Positions 42,898-54,475 of a DNA stretch of 64,000 nt are shown piece by piece (positions within the stretch are counted from its first letter, which is position 1; every line of letters begins with the position of its first letter). The stretch covers positions 2,258,501 to 2,322,500 of the forward strand of contig OY979726.1 of assembly GCA_963855995.1 (NCBI GenBank). The letters run 5' to 3'. Under the pieces are notes generated by a model. It was not told where the DNA came from and made no database searches. It saw only the letters and a program-made list of their open reading frames with translations. The stretch comes from Muricea muricata (Eukaryota; Cnidaria; Anthozoa; Malacalcyonacea; Plexauridae). A program made the translations under genes and the position numbers.

Positions 42898-45800
42898 CTA
42901 ATCTGTACTACCATTTCTGCTCACAATTTCTTGAAGTTTCTTCACCTTATAATATTTAAGGATCTTTTGTACTTGTACATCGCCAAATTCTAGTGCTTTC
43001 TTAGCATAGTAAACCGAGTTGTTCGCAATAGCCAATGATGCATAGACCTTTGTCTTGCAAACTGTCGGCTCGTCGTTTTCAGCAAGCTTCTCAGCCGTGT
43101 CCCGAGCACTTTCCAAGACATCATTACCTTTGTTTGGCCGGTTAGATTCGCTCAAGCATTGGCCAAGGTTGTTGAGTAAATAGACATGTCTTTCACTAGC
43201 GTCAAGGCCGAATTTTTCCCGCATGTTCTTGGCAATAGTGTACTCTGTCTCGGCCAGTGGCAATTTATCTTTTTTCGTTGTAAAAAGCAGGTCCCCCAAA
43301 CTTTTGTGGCATGATGATGTTAACTCGTGGTCACCTAGCTCATCTTGAGACAATTTTATAGCTTCTCTGTAATATTTTTCTGCTTTTGTTGATGACATTT
43401 TCGATGCGATTGTTTTAAGCCTATGTTCAGTTGTAGCAATCATTTTCCATGTGTTTCCGAGGTGCAATAATGAGAAAACCTTGTCTGCTTTTTCGCTGGG
43501 CGTACCTGCAAACGCTTCACTTAACTCCAACGACTTTTCCATGTATTCACGAGCTTGGACCTGCAGATCTAATCGTTCTTTACCGCTGTGACTTTCAGAT
43601 TCTCGCAGTAAATATCTCCAGTACAGGTAATAGTAATGGGCACAAAGTGGCGTGTCTTTCTTTAAATCTTCATAGTGAGTATCGAACTCTTTCTTGATTT
43701 CTTCCATCTTCGAAATAAAATGGTCATCATGGCTGCCAATTGTTTTGGTACGTTCTTGATCTGCCATGAGGCAATCAAAATTTATTTTGATTGCAAGCTG
43801 GTTCTTCTCGTCTGCCATCTTCGCGCATCGTTGTAGGAATTCGTCGACAATGGACCCAGGTATAATGGTTCTGACAAAGAGTGAAAAGAATTTGGCCGAA
43901 GTGTTGTAAATTTTACTGCGTTGGAGACAGTTGGAGATGTCGGAACTTGTTGGGTCTTTTTGTTGACAACAGATTTTGAGTATGTTCTGGATGTTGGACG
44001 CGTCCTGCTTTAAAGCTTCTCTGGCATCTTTGTATCCGTTTTTGGAATAACTTTCCATGGTCAGCTGATGTCCCAACTTTAAGAAGTATTCAACCATCAA
44101 CACTTTTGCACGCTTGGCTTCTGATTTTTCATCCCCAGCATCTTTTCCGCTTTCTTGTTTATCCTTTAGGAAATGTTTGATCAAGAGATGAATGGAATAT
44201 CGGTGATTGGTTGATTCTTTGATCAAGCTGAGAGAAACCAGTTTTTTTAAGATATTGGTAGTGTCGAAGTTGTCTTTTTCAATTATGGCTGCAGCTGCAC
44301 TCTTACTGAAGCTCCCCTCAAAAACTGACAAACGACCAAGCATCTTTTGTTCTTCATCTAAACATGTTTCATAAGACATATTGATAGCTCGATTAATGTA
44401 CTGGTCACTCTCGGGACATTCCAAAGTTTTCATTGGTTGCTTCTTTAGGTGCTGTAATAATTCAGCAGAATCTTCGAAGTCATTCATGCGGGAGGCCGCG
44501 ATGCACATGGCCAGAGGTATATTGCCACAAAGTTTGGCCAATTGTCGTAAAAAATTGACATCCTCTTGAGGACATTGCTTCTTCAATAGCTTCACGCATG
44601 TTTGATCATCAATCTCGTAAATTTGAACTTTCTGAGTCGAGAGCTCGGGAATTTCAAAAGAAGCTCTGGAAGTTGTAACAATCTGACATTGCTGGTTGGA
44701 ATTTTTTCGCAGCCAGCGCAGAAACTCGTAGAAACTTGTTCTCTCCCGAAGTAGATTATCGATGTCGTCCATAACAAATATTACACCTCTCTTGATGTTT
44801 TTTAACCAGAGCATCAACGCTTTCTTTGGGTCATCTTCGTGGTTAACACCAACATCGAGACAAAGTTGTCGAATCATTTCATCTTCGTTGGTTGCGGTAA
44901 TTAATTGAGAGAAAAAAACTGGAATTTTATGCTCTTGACTGAGCTTATGGGACACCTGGATTGCAATTGCAGTCTTACCAAAGCCAGGTCCACCATGGAG
45001 GGATACCACAGCCTTTTCTTCCGCTTCGAGAAGATCAATGACTTTTTGGATTTCGGCTTCGCGACCAGCGAATTTTTCTAATTTGTCTGGCAAACAACTG
45101 GTTGTCACTGGTTCTACTTTTTGTGGTTTGCTCATCTTGGCGAGATCATCACGAATCTGTACGAGGCTTTCTCGTATTTCATGAATATCGTCAGGAATGC
45201 CACGAAACGATTTCAGTTCTTCGGAAAATTTGTTGAATTGTTTATCGATGTTCTCTTTAAAGCTTTGGAAGTCGCACATTTTTGTTGACCATTCACTCAG
45301 TGCCCGTTCCAAATTCACCAGCTGTTCTTCTATCGCGCTTTTATCGGATGAATGCTCATCTTTCATATTTGTTATCTCTTCTTTGATGTCATCCAACAAC
45401 TGGCGCTGCAACAGTAAGCTTTGCAGTTCACATTCAACCACATTGCTGGTGACTCCTTTGGGCATCAAGTGCTCGAGATATTTTGAACAATTTGAATTTT
45501 CGCTGTTGGGACCTACATTCTCCAGATCTTCTAGAAAGTCGGTTGCAATTGAAAAACTTTCCTTCTTTTCGTCATCAGTTAATTCATGTTGTGGAGCATG
45601 TGCCCAGGTATTTCTCACTTGAGAACGAAGTTTCCTCACAAGATCAACATTCACTCGAGTTTTACCAAGAAATGCCGCGTCCTTCATCCATTCGAGTACG
45701 TTGAGAAGGGAAGGAAGATCTGTAGATTCAGCATCTTTTACAGTACTGAGGTTTGATCCAAGAGCAGGCATAAAGTATTTTGCCACTTCCCAGGGATGTT

Positions 45801-46182
45801 CAGACCATTGTGAACTGTTGCAGTTTTTATTCCACGATGGATTCTTTCCCTTTTCATGAGAATCTTTAAGCTCTTTAAGCCAGCATTTGCACGATTTACA
45901 TAGTTTGCGTTCATCGGTCTTCGTATTGCAGTCGGCAGGGTTTGTGCACTTCCCGACGGAGAGCAAATCAGTACGCAGCTTTTTATGGAATGCTTCAACA
46001 ATTTCATCAACGTAGATGGAAACTGGTTTCCGGATAGAACGAATTAGTTCTCCTATTGTCAACCAATTCCCATGTTCCTCGGAGATGTGTATGTGGAAAC
46101 CTTTTTGAAAAGATAGCCGAAAATAACAAGTTATACTGACGATGGATGGACTATGTCCTTTCCAGTGTGACCATACATGCAA
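42898..46182 (-). CDS. NLR4: CXorf38/HEPN - NB-ARC - TPR protein (mosaic)
   Basis: The third CXorf38-type paralogue, 1094 residues from an ATG at 46180-46182. The first 40 residues (MHVWSHWKGH ... EEHGNW) are open only because of a 4-bp insertion relative to NLR2, so they may be untranslated or replaced by an upstream exon. The family domain starts at L41 (LTIGELIRSIRKP), with the HEPN-type R-N-T-W-A-H near 190-195. Walker A GGPGFGKT is near 397-404, followed by VIFVMDDID and CGNIPLAM. From the end of the coiled coil to the winged helix it is almost identical to NLR1. The TPR part is closest to NLR2. The last TPR lacks about 8 residues (LVQKYSKA) that the others have, and the C-terminus ends NGSTD rather than NRITRW. 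Confidence 0.88.
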   Translation of the reverse strand: MHVWSHWKGHSPSIVSITCYFRLSFQKGFHIHISEEHGNWLTIGELIRSIRKPVSIYVDEIVEAFHKKLRTDLLSVGKCTNPADCNTKTDERKLCKSCKCWLKELKDSHEKGKNPSWNKNCNSSQWSEHPWEVAKYFMPALGSNLSTVKDAESTDLPSLLNVLEWMKDAAFLGKTRVNVDLVRKLRSQVRNTWAHAPQHELTDDEKKESFSIATDFLEDLENVGPNSENSNCSKYLEHLMPKGVTSNVVECELQSLLLQRQLLDDIKEEITNMKDEHSSDKSAIEEQLVNLERALSEWSTKMCDFQSFKENIDKQFNKFSEELKSFRGIPDDIHEIRESLVQIRDDLAKMSKPQKVEPVTTSCLPDKLEKFAGREAEIQKVIDLLEAEEKAVVSLHGGPGFGKTAIAIQVSHKLSQEHKIPVFFSQLITATNEDEMIRQLCLDVGVNHEDDPKKALMLWLKNIKRGVIFVMDDIDNLLRERTSFYEFLRWLRKNSNQQCQIVTTSRASFEIPELSTQKVQIYEIDDQTCVKLLKKQCPQEDVNFLRQLAKLCGNIPLAMCIAASRMNDFEDSAELLQHLKKQPMKTLECPESDQYINRAINMSYETCLDEEQKMLGRLSVFEGSFSKSAAAAIIEKDNFDTTNILKKLVSLSLIKESTNHRYSIHLLIKHFLKDKQESGKDAGDEKSEAKRAKVLMVEYFLKLGHQLTMESYSKNGYKDAREALKQDASNIQNILKICCQQKDPTSSDISNCLQRSKIYNTSAKFFSLFVRTIIPGSIVDEFLQRCAKMADEKNQLAIKINFDCLMADQERTKTIGSHDDHFISKMEEIKKEFDTHYEDLKKDTPLCAHYYYLYWRYLLRESESHSGKERLDLQVQAREYMEKSLELSEAFAGTPSEKADKVFSLLHLGNTWKMIATTEHRLKTIASKMSSTKAEKYYREAIKLSQDELGDHELTSSCHKSLGDLLFTTKKDKLPLAETEYTIAKNMREKFGLDASERHVYLLNNLGQCLSESNRPNKGNDVLESARDTAEKLAENDEPTVCKTKVYASLAIANNSVYYAKKALEFGDVQVQKILKYYKVKKLQEIVSRNGSTD

Positions 46183-49100
46183 ATTTTTTTACCAAAGCTG
46201 CTTAGATTTGGTGAGACCGCTCCCTCTTGTTCTAAATGTTGCAAATCTTTAAAACAGGGGGGAGTCCAAGCCCATCCAACCGGATATGGTAAAAAATATA
46301 CCAGATCTGGTCACACTGGTCCTTTCCCGTCCCTGCCCATTGGATGGCCTATTTTTAATTGATCATTTAAATATACGCCCCTCTTTACTGTATGCAATAA
46401 TTAATATTTTTATTCAACAAGATTTTTTTTAAATTCGACTTGGGCAAACATTTCGTTGACGTAATAAAAAATACATAAGTTAGGATGAGTACAAAGTGCA
46501 GGTTTGACAGCAATAGTATTTTTGTCATGTGAGGGACGTCAATAATTTAACTATGGTTTTTCCACTTTTTAGTCAATAGTGATTATTTATTATGAAATAT
46601 TCTCGCTCTGTTAAATCGAATTCCACGGCTTTTTCAGTTATGACGCTTCTGTATAAATGTCAAAAATAATTATTCCTAGCAAACTATTGTACTACTTTTA
46701 CCTGTAGGCCGTGTCTTGTCATCAAGTGATTCTGTTGTTGTGGTTTCTTTTTCATCACTTTCCGCCATTTATGCGTCAGATATTTAGCTAGTGAAAAGCG
46801 AATGAAAATTGGTGAATAAATTATACTTAAAGATTTACTGTCACACTACTGTCACACTACGGGGCTTTTGTTATTATTTACATTCTGTTTTATTTTGTTG
46901 AAAACAAAAATGTCGAAAATATCTTATTTGCTTCACTATCAGTATTAGTCAGGTAAAACAATCAGGGATCCGTAAATGATTGCTTTTGTTTGAAGACGGA
47001 TTGTAAAAATGTTTCATCATGATGTCCCAGGCAAAATGGCAGCCAGCAGCAAATTGAGCCCGCAGTACTATAGTGTGAGAGTAATGCTTTAACAGTAATA
47101 TCATTGAGGCTTGTTTTATGTTAGATATCTCATTATCTGTTGATTGAATTGCATTCGAGGCGGCTGAATTTGCAAAGTATAAAACAGGCTTGACTCCTGT
47201 TAAAACTAACGTACCTTCTGTTTTCAAATAATACAGGTTGTCCCAAAAAATCGGAGTTATCGGAGTTCAAATTTAAATTTTGAAATGAGTGTTACGCAAT
47301 AAAACTATAGTCTATTCTCAATCAAAAGTCGATTCATTCTGCTGTCTTTGGATAGGTTGTCTATGAATTTTGAGCAAGTCATCGAGTCTCATTAAACATT
47401 AACGTACATTAACCGATCGAGCATGGGATCACCTTGTCGATGAGGCAGCATTATTTCCTCACACTAGTTTTTCATCCTTTAAATCATCAATGCATAAATA
47501 ACGTCTGCTTTGAACTCGTGTTACGATGTAGATGATCAAATTGATTGTTTCAAATGCTAACCGGGGCCGCAATAATAGGTTAATAACGCTGTCGCGGATC
47601 CCCTGCCACATGTTATGTACTAAGATCGTGTGTGCATGGTACCTTGTGGCGGTCGTTTAGTCACATTAGTGTCTCGTCTTATTCGACTTCGGCGAATAAT
47701 TGTTAAATACACGTATGCACTCTCGCACCCCATTATCAGGGCCAGTTACGCTACGCCACTAGACGAGACGAGTAAACTCTCATCAATCGTTCTTGTTTAA
47801 TTAATCTGTGTGAATTATGATAAACCTGTGCATTATCCCTAGACATACCAGAACGCCACTAGAAGAGGTGCTTCTTTAGCTCGAGTAAACTCGTAGCAAG
47901 CGTCTTGTTTCATTTATCTGTGTGAATTATGATAAACATGTGCATAAACCCTAGACATACCAGACTTTCTTGCCACACAACATGTGCAGGTGTTTAAAAA
48001 TTGTTAAAGCATTTCATTCCGTCGAAGCAGAGTAGAATCAGGCCAGTATAAAGGCTTTAAGAACACTTAGAAGCATATCACATTCAGCCAACTTGATCAT
48101 ACGTGATCATACCTTTATACGTGTCAATTTACAACAAACGAACAATAAAATATTAATTAAATTTAGATTGAAGATTGATTTTTAATCAGAATTGGCGAAA
48201 GAAATGTATACATTCCATTTAACTGAAACGAACTTGCTCTAAAATTTATATTTAAATACTCTGCGGCTTGGTGCATGCGTTATGTTAAATTCTAGTAAAC
48301 AAGTATACTGATGTCAGGATCAAAAGTTCTGTAACGTTTTGCTTATCTGAACAAAAACAGGTACAAGTGTAAGCTTATACTGTAGCGATTAATGTCGACG
48401 ATTTTACATTCATGGAGTTCATACGAATTTTTTCCTTGAAAATGTTTCTTGCATTGAACATGACCCGAGAATGCTTCTTCTCGCACAGCAGGTGTACTGC
48501 GTGTTAGGAATTTACCTCGTCTAGTTCCGGGAATTGTGTACTGATTCTTGGTATTTTAGTTTTACCACACTTTCACTTTCCTCGAAGATTTCCTATAAAT
48601 TTTTCAGTGTGTGCTTACAAATCCTATGACAATGTATAGCCAGGATTCATTTGTCATACCTCGTTTTCAGACAGATTTTCTATAGATCAAATCGTCTTGT
48701 ATTACGGATAATGAGATATAAACCACTGGCATCCCGCATTGAACACGACAAATTGTCGTAAATTTTTGGTTCATGAACTAGTTGTGTTATTTAATTTTCT
48801 GCCGTTTATAGAAGAAGGTACCTTGATTATTCTTCAGTATTTCAAGTTATGAAATTTAATATACAGCTGTCATATCCTAGCATCATATATATCATGACCT
48901 TGTGTAGCCTCGTTTACCCGGCGAGCAAATTGTATGTGATAGCTTTGAAATTATCTGACGAGTTTCATTTGCTCGTGTACAGGAGGGCATGCAGTTGTTA
49001 AGGTTTTATGCAGCGAATACCTTTGCTGGAAACCGAATCTTCTTGCGGCTAAGAAAAATTAACAATTACCAATATTTGTTCGTGTACGTGACTCGTCACA

Positions 49101-51165
49101 TATACAGTATGTGGCATATACGATTCAGAGCATCTTGTTTTGTGCGTGTTACCAGGCTGTTTAACCTAGTTTTAGCGTAAAGGAAGAAACATTTGTTGCA
49201 TCATCTACACGAACAATTTGAAGTTTCGTACTGTGTGAATATTCATTCCAAGCTGGATAATTACAAAGCGACATTACGTAATTTCAATAGAAAGCTCTTC
49301 AGTTGCGATTTGCATACCTGCAGTCCTGCGCAACAATGATAATTGTTCCTGCATGCGAGGTAAAGCTCTTCTTCAACTTTTCCAGCGTCAATCTTCCCAA
49401 ACAAACAAGAATACAATGTCGCTTGCCGACTTCTCATAGATTTGATTTGAGTTTGTCTTGCCCATGCAAGTCCTGTTTTGCTTTTGAACCATGCAGTGAC
49501 GTAGGAACGGGGGGGGGGGTTACAATTGCTTAGAATTACGTCATATGAGACATTAAATTTGTACACGACCTCAATAAGCACAGATATTAAAAATTCACAT
49601 GCATCAGCTAATCAATATTTAAATTTCCACTGATGCATTTTTTTTTGAAAATCTTTATACATTTGCACTGCGAGCATAATCTCTTAACTTTTTAGTGAGA
49701 AGATGAGACTGCAGAAATTTTGTATAAAATTATCTGAGCCTGCGCGAAGGTTGCCAAGCAGCCAAGCTAATTCTGTGTAGAAAGTTGTTTCCGGTTCCTG
49801 TGAGCAATTATTTAAAAACGAGTTTTAAAACCTGTTTCAAACTGGTATCACTTTGGAATACGTGTCACATCATCCAAATTTTTGGATAAGTGGCTTAACA
49901 AAGAAAATATAAGATTTCTGCAGACTCTCTCCTCTTCTCGGTAGAAAAGATTAAGAGGTACTCTGCCTGCAGGGTATATATTATGCACTATGCACTTTTG
50001 GTTAAAAAAGTGCAAAATTTGGCTAATTTTTGCAATAAAAATAAACTCCAACTTAAGTGCCTAAATTGCCAAAAATGGCATTTCTATATAGCTATTTTTG
50101 AAACTTCCCCATGGCATTAGATTACCTTTAAAAACTTCTACAAAACTTGCTCCTTCTTGGCTTTGATGTTCAGCGCCCTAACTTTTAGTTCATTCTTAGC
50201 GCTGAGTTTGGCCCGTCTCACTCGGATGATTTAATGTTAACTATGGTCAGCGTGCAATCCCAAAAATTAACTTACAAAATGACAGACAAACTTCGTTATT
50301 ATGTACTTAATAAATTTGTAGTGTTTTATTTGTTAATAAAATTTGGACTAAAAAGTTTTCAAACTTGAACATGTATTTTAGCGTTGGTTATTCCGTCATT
50401 GTTTTATGTTTGTGCTTATGTCGATACTTATGTTGCGAACTTCACTGCATTTATTTTTTGGCAAACAGGCTTACAAATTACTAAGATGCCATCTTGTACC
50501 TTGCTGTTGTCGAATCTAGCACTCAGACGGGCAAAATTTTGAAATCGTAAGTCATTTGTATATTTTATATATTTCGATTTGACTCAGTCTTGTAACTACG
50601 ATATAGTGTTCTGTGACAAACTTTTGAGTTGATATGAATACTATGGAATTCCTTTAATCGAGATTTCTCAATATAGTTTTAAAATCGACAGATTGAGTGA
50701 AAGAACGCTCGTTGATATTCATGCAAACTGAGATTTGCAAACCGATTTGCAAACTGGTTTGCTTTCTAGCGGAGAAAATTTCGCTGGTTAAACGTTAAAC
50801 GAACGTTTGAAATCGAACATTAAAAAGTCAAAAATACGAATTAGATCAGTGTTTTTTTGTCGACGATGAAACAACATTGAGATTAGGTTGTCAATCTCGG
50901 CATATTTCGACGTTGAACTGACGTCGAGGCATTGAGATTACACCTGACGTGAAATATCAACATCATGAGATCAGCTATAAATGGGCGTTTGGTCACGTTA
51001 GTTATATTAGAGTATCTTTGCTAATGATGAACTAACGATTCAGCGCCAGTTGTATCAAAAGCGCTTAGCTTAAACCGGGAATAATTCGAAAATATATAAC
51101 AAGTTTGTACATTCCATGAACAAAACCGGCCAAGTTCTTTTTAGCCGAGAAGAATAATTATACCT
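46183..51165. repeat. Segmental duplication, upstream part, copy B
   Basis: The 5' flank of NLR4, matching 16507-18526 and 21866-25105. It lacks the 3.3-kb TIR/Penelope insertion (junction near 48190) and about 520 bp near 50507. It has a private stretch at about 46950-47400 and some extra sequence near 49985-50210. The dispersed flank repeat recurs at about 48320-48520, and a G tract lies at 49509-49518. Short frames such as 49261-49581 (minus) are shared with copy A but are partly broken. No gene is supported. Confidence 0.8.
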
Positions 51166-52059
51166 TAAGGGGGTCCACTACTGAATAATTTCCAAATTTA
51201 TCAATTTTTAAAATTTGCAGAAGATATTGTTCATGACGTTCTCTAAGCATTTCCAGAATTTGAAACACAAAAATTATTTATCAACAGAGAAATTGAGCAA
51301 AATGTATATCTTGTTAGGGTAAAACCATGATTTTACCCTTAACAAAAGGGAGTCTTTCATTGGCTTTGTTGCGCGCTTTATTGTTCTGCTCCATTGTTTA
51401 GCTTTAGCTATTAATATATGCAAAAGAAACATTAAGCTATTTTCTCCGGCTGCTGAAAAGGCCAATTTTCCACATTTCAAACACAATAACTCGGTTGATA
51501 CTCAATATTTAAATGTGAAACTTTCTGATCATGTAGTAACATCCCTTCGCTAGGAGATAAACCTAAAATAAGCGATCTTTTCTATAATTTAGCAAAGGTA
51601 CTGCAATGTTGAACGCACAGTTTTAACATTCAAGAATATAATTGTTGATTTCAGAGGTGCTTTTCGCATTGTTATGAAATAATTTAGGTTCACTTCCTAG
51701 ACATTGTCTTTGGTAATAAACAAAAAGTTGTTTCAAGTTTTTATCGTTTATATTTCTTTCAAAATCATGCACACAAAATTGCTTAAATTTAAGCTGAGAA
51801 GACACTCTATTTTGGTAACTATGGCAACAATAACACTTAACAACATATTTTTCAAGACAGAAAAGCAAGCGTAACAACATAGTTAAACTATAGTCTGATA
51901 GCATTAGAAACGAAAATTAAAAACTTTTATTAAAAACAATTAAAAACATTCGGGTAAATACGCGTTATTTTGTGTATGTGTTCAACATAAACTGTATCAT
52001 TTTTCGTGAAGTTGAAGACTTTGGAACTTAAATTTAGAATACTTGAAATTAGCTGGACC
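51166..52059. other. AT-rich intergenic DNA
   Basis: Duplication similarity ends at 51165. Minus-strand frames of 70 and 93 codons (51274-51486, 51623-51904) show no family features. No supported gene. Confidence 0.4.
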
Positions 52060-53060
52060 AAATCTGATTGATACCATGTCAAAACATTAATAAAATTTGG
52101 CTCTTTTTCACTTTTTGGCTTTTTTGGAAAGAAAAAAAATTTGGCCTTATTTTGTTAAATTTGGCCTTTTTTAAAACGTCATTTGGCTCTGTGCATACAC
52201 AAAAGCCTACCAACCCTGGTATTGACACTGTTCAGCTTTTATTTTACAACTAGTGCGATGACTAGTGTACTGCGTAGCACAACTAATTTATTCCATGAAT
52301 ACTAAATAATCCTCATATACTTAAAAGTCCTCATGAATACTAAATGCCTTTAATATCACAATTAGTATACGTACCTACATTATTATGACGATTAAACATA
52401 TATAATCAAACTAAGATCGAAACATTTTCCAAGCATTGAAATAGAAAGAGGCCAAAAAGTAGCCAAAAAGCCAAACTTTTTTTTTTGAGGCCAAGCAAGA
52501 AAAAAAGAAGCCAAAATCGAGTTATTTGGCCTCTAATAGGCCAAACTACCAATCCTGTTGCGCAGGGGTGGAAAAAGTATCGGACCACGGGACCATTTGG
52601 TCCCAGAAAATTTTTACTTTCCCGGAAAATTTTTGTGATAAGGTGAACACACAGACAGACAGAAAGACAAGAAAAGAAAACAGAAAGACAGACAGACAGA
52701 AACAAAGAGAAAGATGGATAGGCGAACAGACAGACAAACAGGCTGATGTTTGGCATATGGAGTATGGACTTCAACTTTCAATACAGTCATATGACTTGAT
52801 CTCATAGGGTGATAATTAGTATCATAAAAATCTTAGTCTACCTCAATAATGTCAATCCTCATTCAAAGATTATTGTATAATACTATTAATACCGGACTTC
52901 CCGACCATTTTGCCGGGCAACATTGCGCAAATATTGGCAGAAAATTTTCTGATCTGTCTCTCCGGTCCCAGAAAGAAATATTTTTTTCCACCCCTGCTGT
53001 TGCGAGCCTCAAATTTGAGTTATTTGGCCTCCAAGAGGCCAATCTGGCAACCCTGTGTGA
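52060..53060. repeat. TTTGGCC-rich element containing a nested hAT MITE
   Basis: Many TTTGGCC / GGCCAAA motifs occur on both sides (52090-52200, 52440-52560, 53015-53045), with CTACCAACCCTGG-type ends. This suggests one or more decayed foldback elements that later received the insertion at 52563-52996. Confidence 0.5.
52563..52996. mobile_element. hAT-type element with CAGGGGTGGAAAAA ends
   Basis: A 434-bp element with ends CAGGGGTGGAAAAA and TTTTTTTCCACCCCTG, flanked by the 8-bp direct repeat CTGTTGCG (52555-52562 and 52997-53004). CAGGGGTG is a classic hAT terminus. The interior has a CAGACAGACAGA-rich microsatellite (about 52650-52740). The Cys/Ser-rich frames over it come from that microsatellite. 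Confidence 0.92.
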
Positions 53061-53687
53061 AATGTGAGAAAACTGGAAATGCTAAACCTGTAAACCACTA
53101 TAAGCTGACTCAGAAGTGAACTGATTGGATAAAAAATCATACAACCATCTCGTGATCTGAAACAATAGCTATTAGTGATGACTCATTTCCTGTTTATCAC
53201 TTGTTAATCCCCTAAATTTTTCTGTCTCTAGGTATTTAGTCACACAATGAGCACATTCAGATGATGTCATATGCAAAATCAAATCCTGATTAAAGCCCTA
53301 ATCCTACGGTTATAGTTTAGAGATAATGATGGTTAGAGGCTGGATTTATTGCTGGAAACTAAATCAGTGATTATCTCGTTTTAACTCCAGATATATCCGG
53401 AGACCACTGTTTGTTTTGGATATGTGTAACATGAAGTATATGAGCAAAACGTGCACTGCAAGAAAATATTAAAAATTAAATGTGATTATTTTACAAATTT
53501 CAAGCGAAATTTACTTGCTGTTCCCATTGGGTTTAAACCCTAAACGCTAAAAGAATCTTTAAACTTTGGATGAATCTTTGCTGTGCCAAAAGGTATGATT
53601 TGATTGTTTTTAATGGTAAAGAAATATTATTATTATAATTATTAAATAATTATGCATTGAGTAAATTTATACTTGTATACCTCAGAT
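53061..53687. other. Intergenic DNA
   Basis: A degenerate AACCCTAA/TTAGGG-like inverted repeat lies near 53270-53390. No gene is visible. Confidence 0.4.
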
Positions 53688-54003
53688 AGTAGAGAGGCTC
53701 AGGTTTGACTTCCAATACCACTACCTAAAGCCGGTTTTCCACTAGCAAATGTTTTCGCGCGAAGCGACTTTTCTCTTTGTTCTTGAGGTTTCAGCTGCAA
53801 CCATGCGAAACTAATTGAGTTTAGACAAAAGAGAAAAGTCGCTTCGCGCGAAAAATTTCGCTAGTGGAAAACCGGCTTTAATCAGTCTTTCAGTCAATCA
53901 GATGAGCTTGGTCTACCCAACTGACCGATCAGATTGCTTAAAAATCGGGATAAGGTAGCAGTAGTGGTGGTGGAAGTCAAATTGCTGAACCTCTCTAGTA
54001 TTA
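53688..54003. mobile_element. Foldback element with a nested Harbinger MITE
   Basis: The outer ends ATAGTAGAGAGGCTCAGG and CTGAACCTCTCTAGTAT are inverted repeats, continuing with GACTTCCA.TACCACTACC. A half copy occurs near 34680-34725. The nested element occupies 53729-53877. Confidence 0.65.
53729..53877. mobile_element. Harbinger-type MITE, AGCCGGTTTTCCACTAG family
   Basis: A 149-bp element with inverted repeats AGCCGGTTTTCCACTAGC and GCGCGAAGCGACTTTTCTC. The flanks are TAA (left) and TTA (right). It is a relative of 38397-38526. Confidence 0.8.
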
Positions 54004-54235
54004 AAATGACCGCAAATGGTGATAAAATGTATTTGCTTATGTTGCACTGCTCAGTGGCCCTGCTATTATTTGCTATACAGTATAGCGATTATTATAGTAA
54101 GTATGGGAACTTAAAGTAGGGGTACAGTATAGCAAATAAACAGTTGGGCCACTCAGCAATGCAAAATGCCCCCCCCCCCTATTTTATGCAATTCACTGGT
54201 CAGAAAATGGCAGAACAGCCAGTTCTGTACAGTTA

Positions 54236-54475
54236 TGCACTTGCATAATGAACATGCATAATGTGCATAATGAACATGCATAATGAACATGCATAATGAA
54301 CATGCATAATGAACATGCATAATGAACATGCATAATGATGAACATGCATAATGAACATGCATAATCAACATGCATGATCAACATGCATAATGAACATGCA
54401 TGATGAACCTGCATGATGAACCTGCATGATGAACCTGCATAATCAACATGCATAATCAACATGCATAACGATCAC
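54236..54475. repeat. 13-bp minisatellite (ATGAACATGCATA)n
   Basis: About 17 units of ATGAACATGCATA and variants (ATCAACATGCATA, ATGAACCTGCATG). Because 13 is not a multiple of three, the repeat stays open in several minus-strand frames and yields spurious Met/His/Cys-rich peptides. Confidence 0.92.

Noticed and set aside
52406-52807. Cys/Ser/Val-rich frames near 52.4-52.8 kb
   Set aside because: They are translations of the (CAGA)n microsatellite inside a hAT-type element.
54153-54462. Met/His/Cys-rich repeat peptides on the minus strand
   Set aside because: They come from a 13-bp minisatellite that is open in several frames, with no initiation or conservation evidence.
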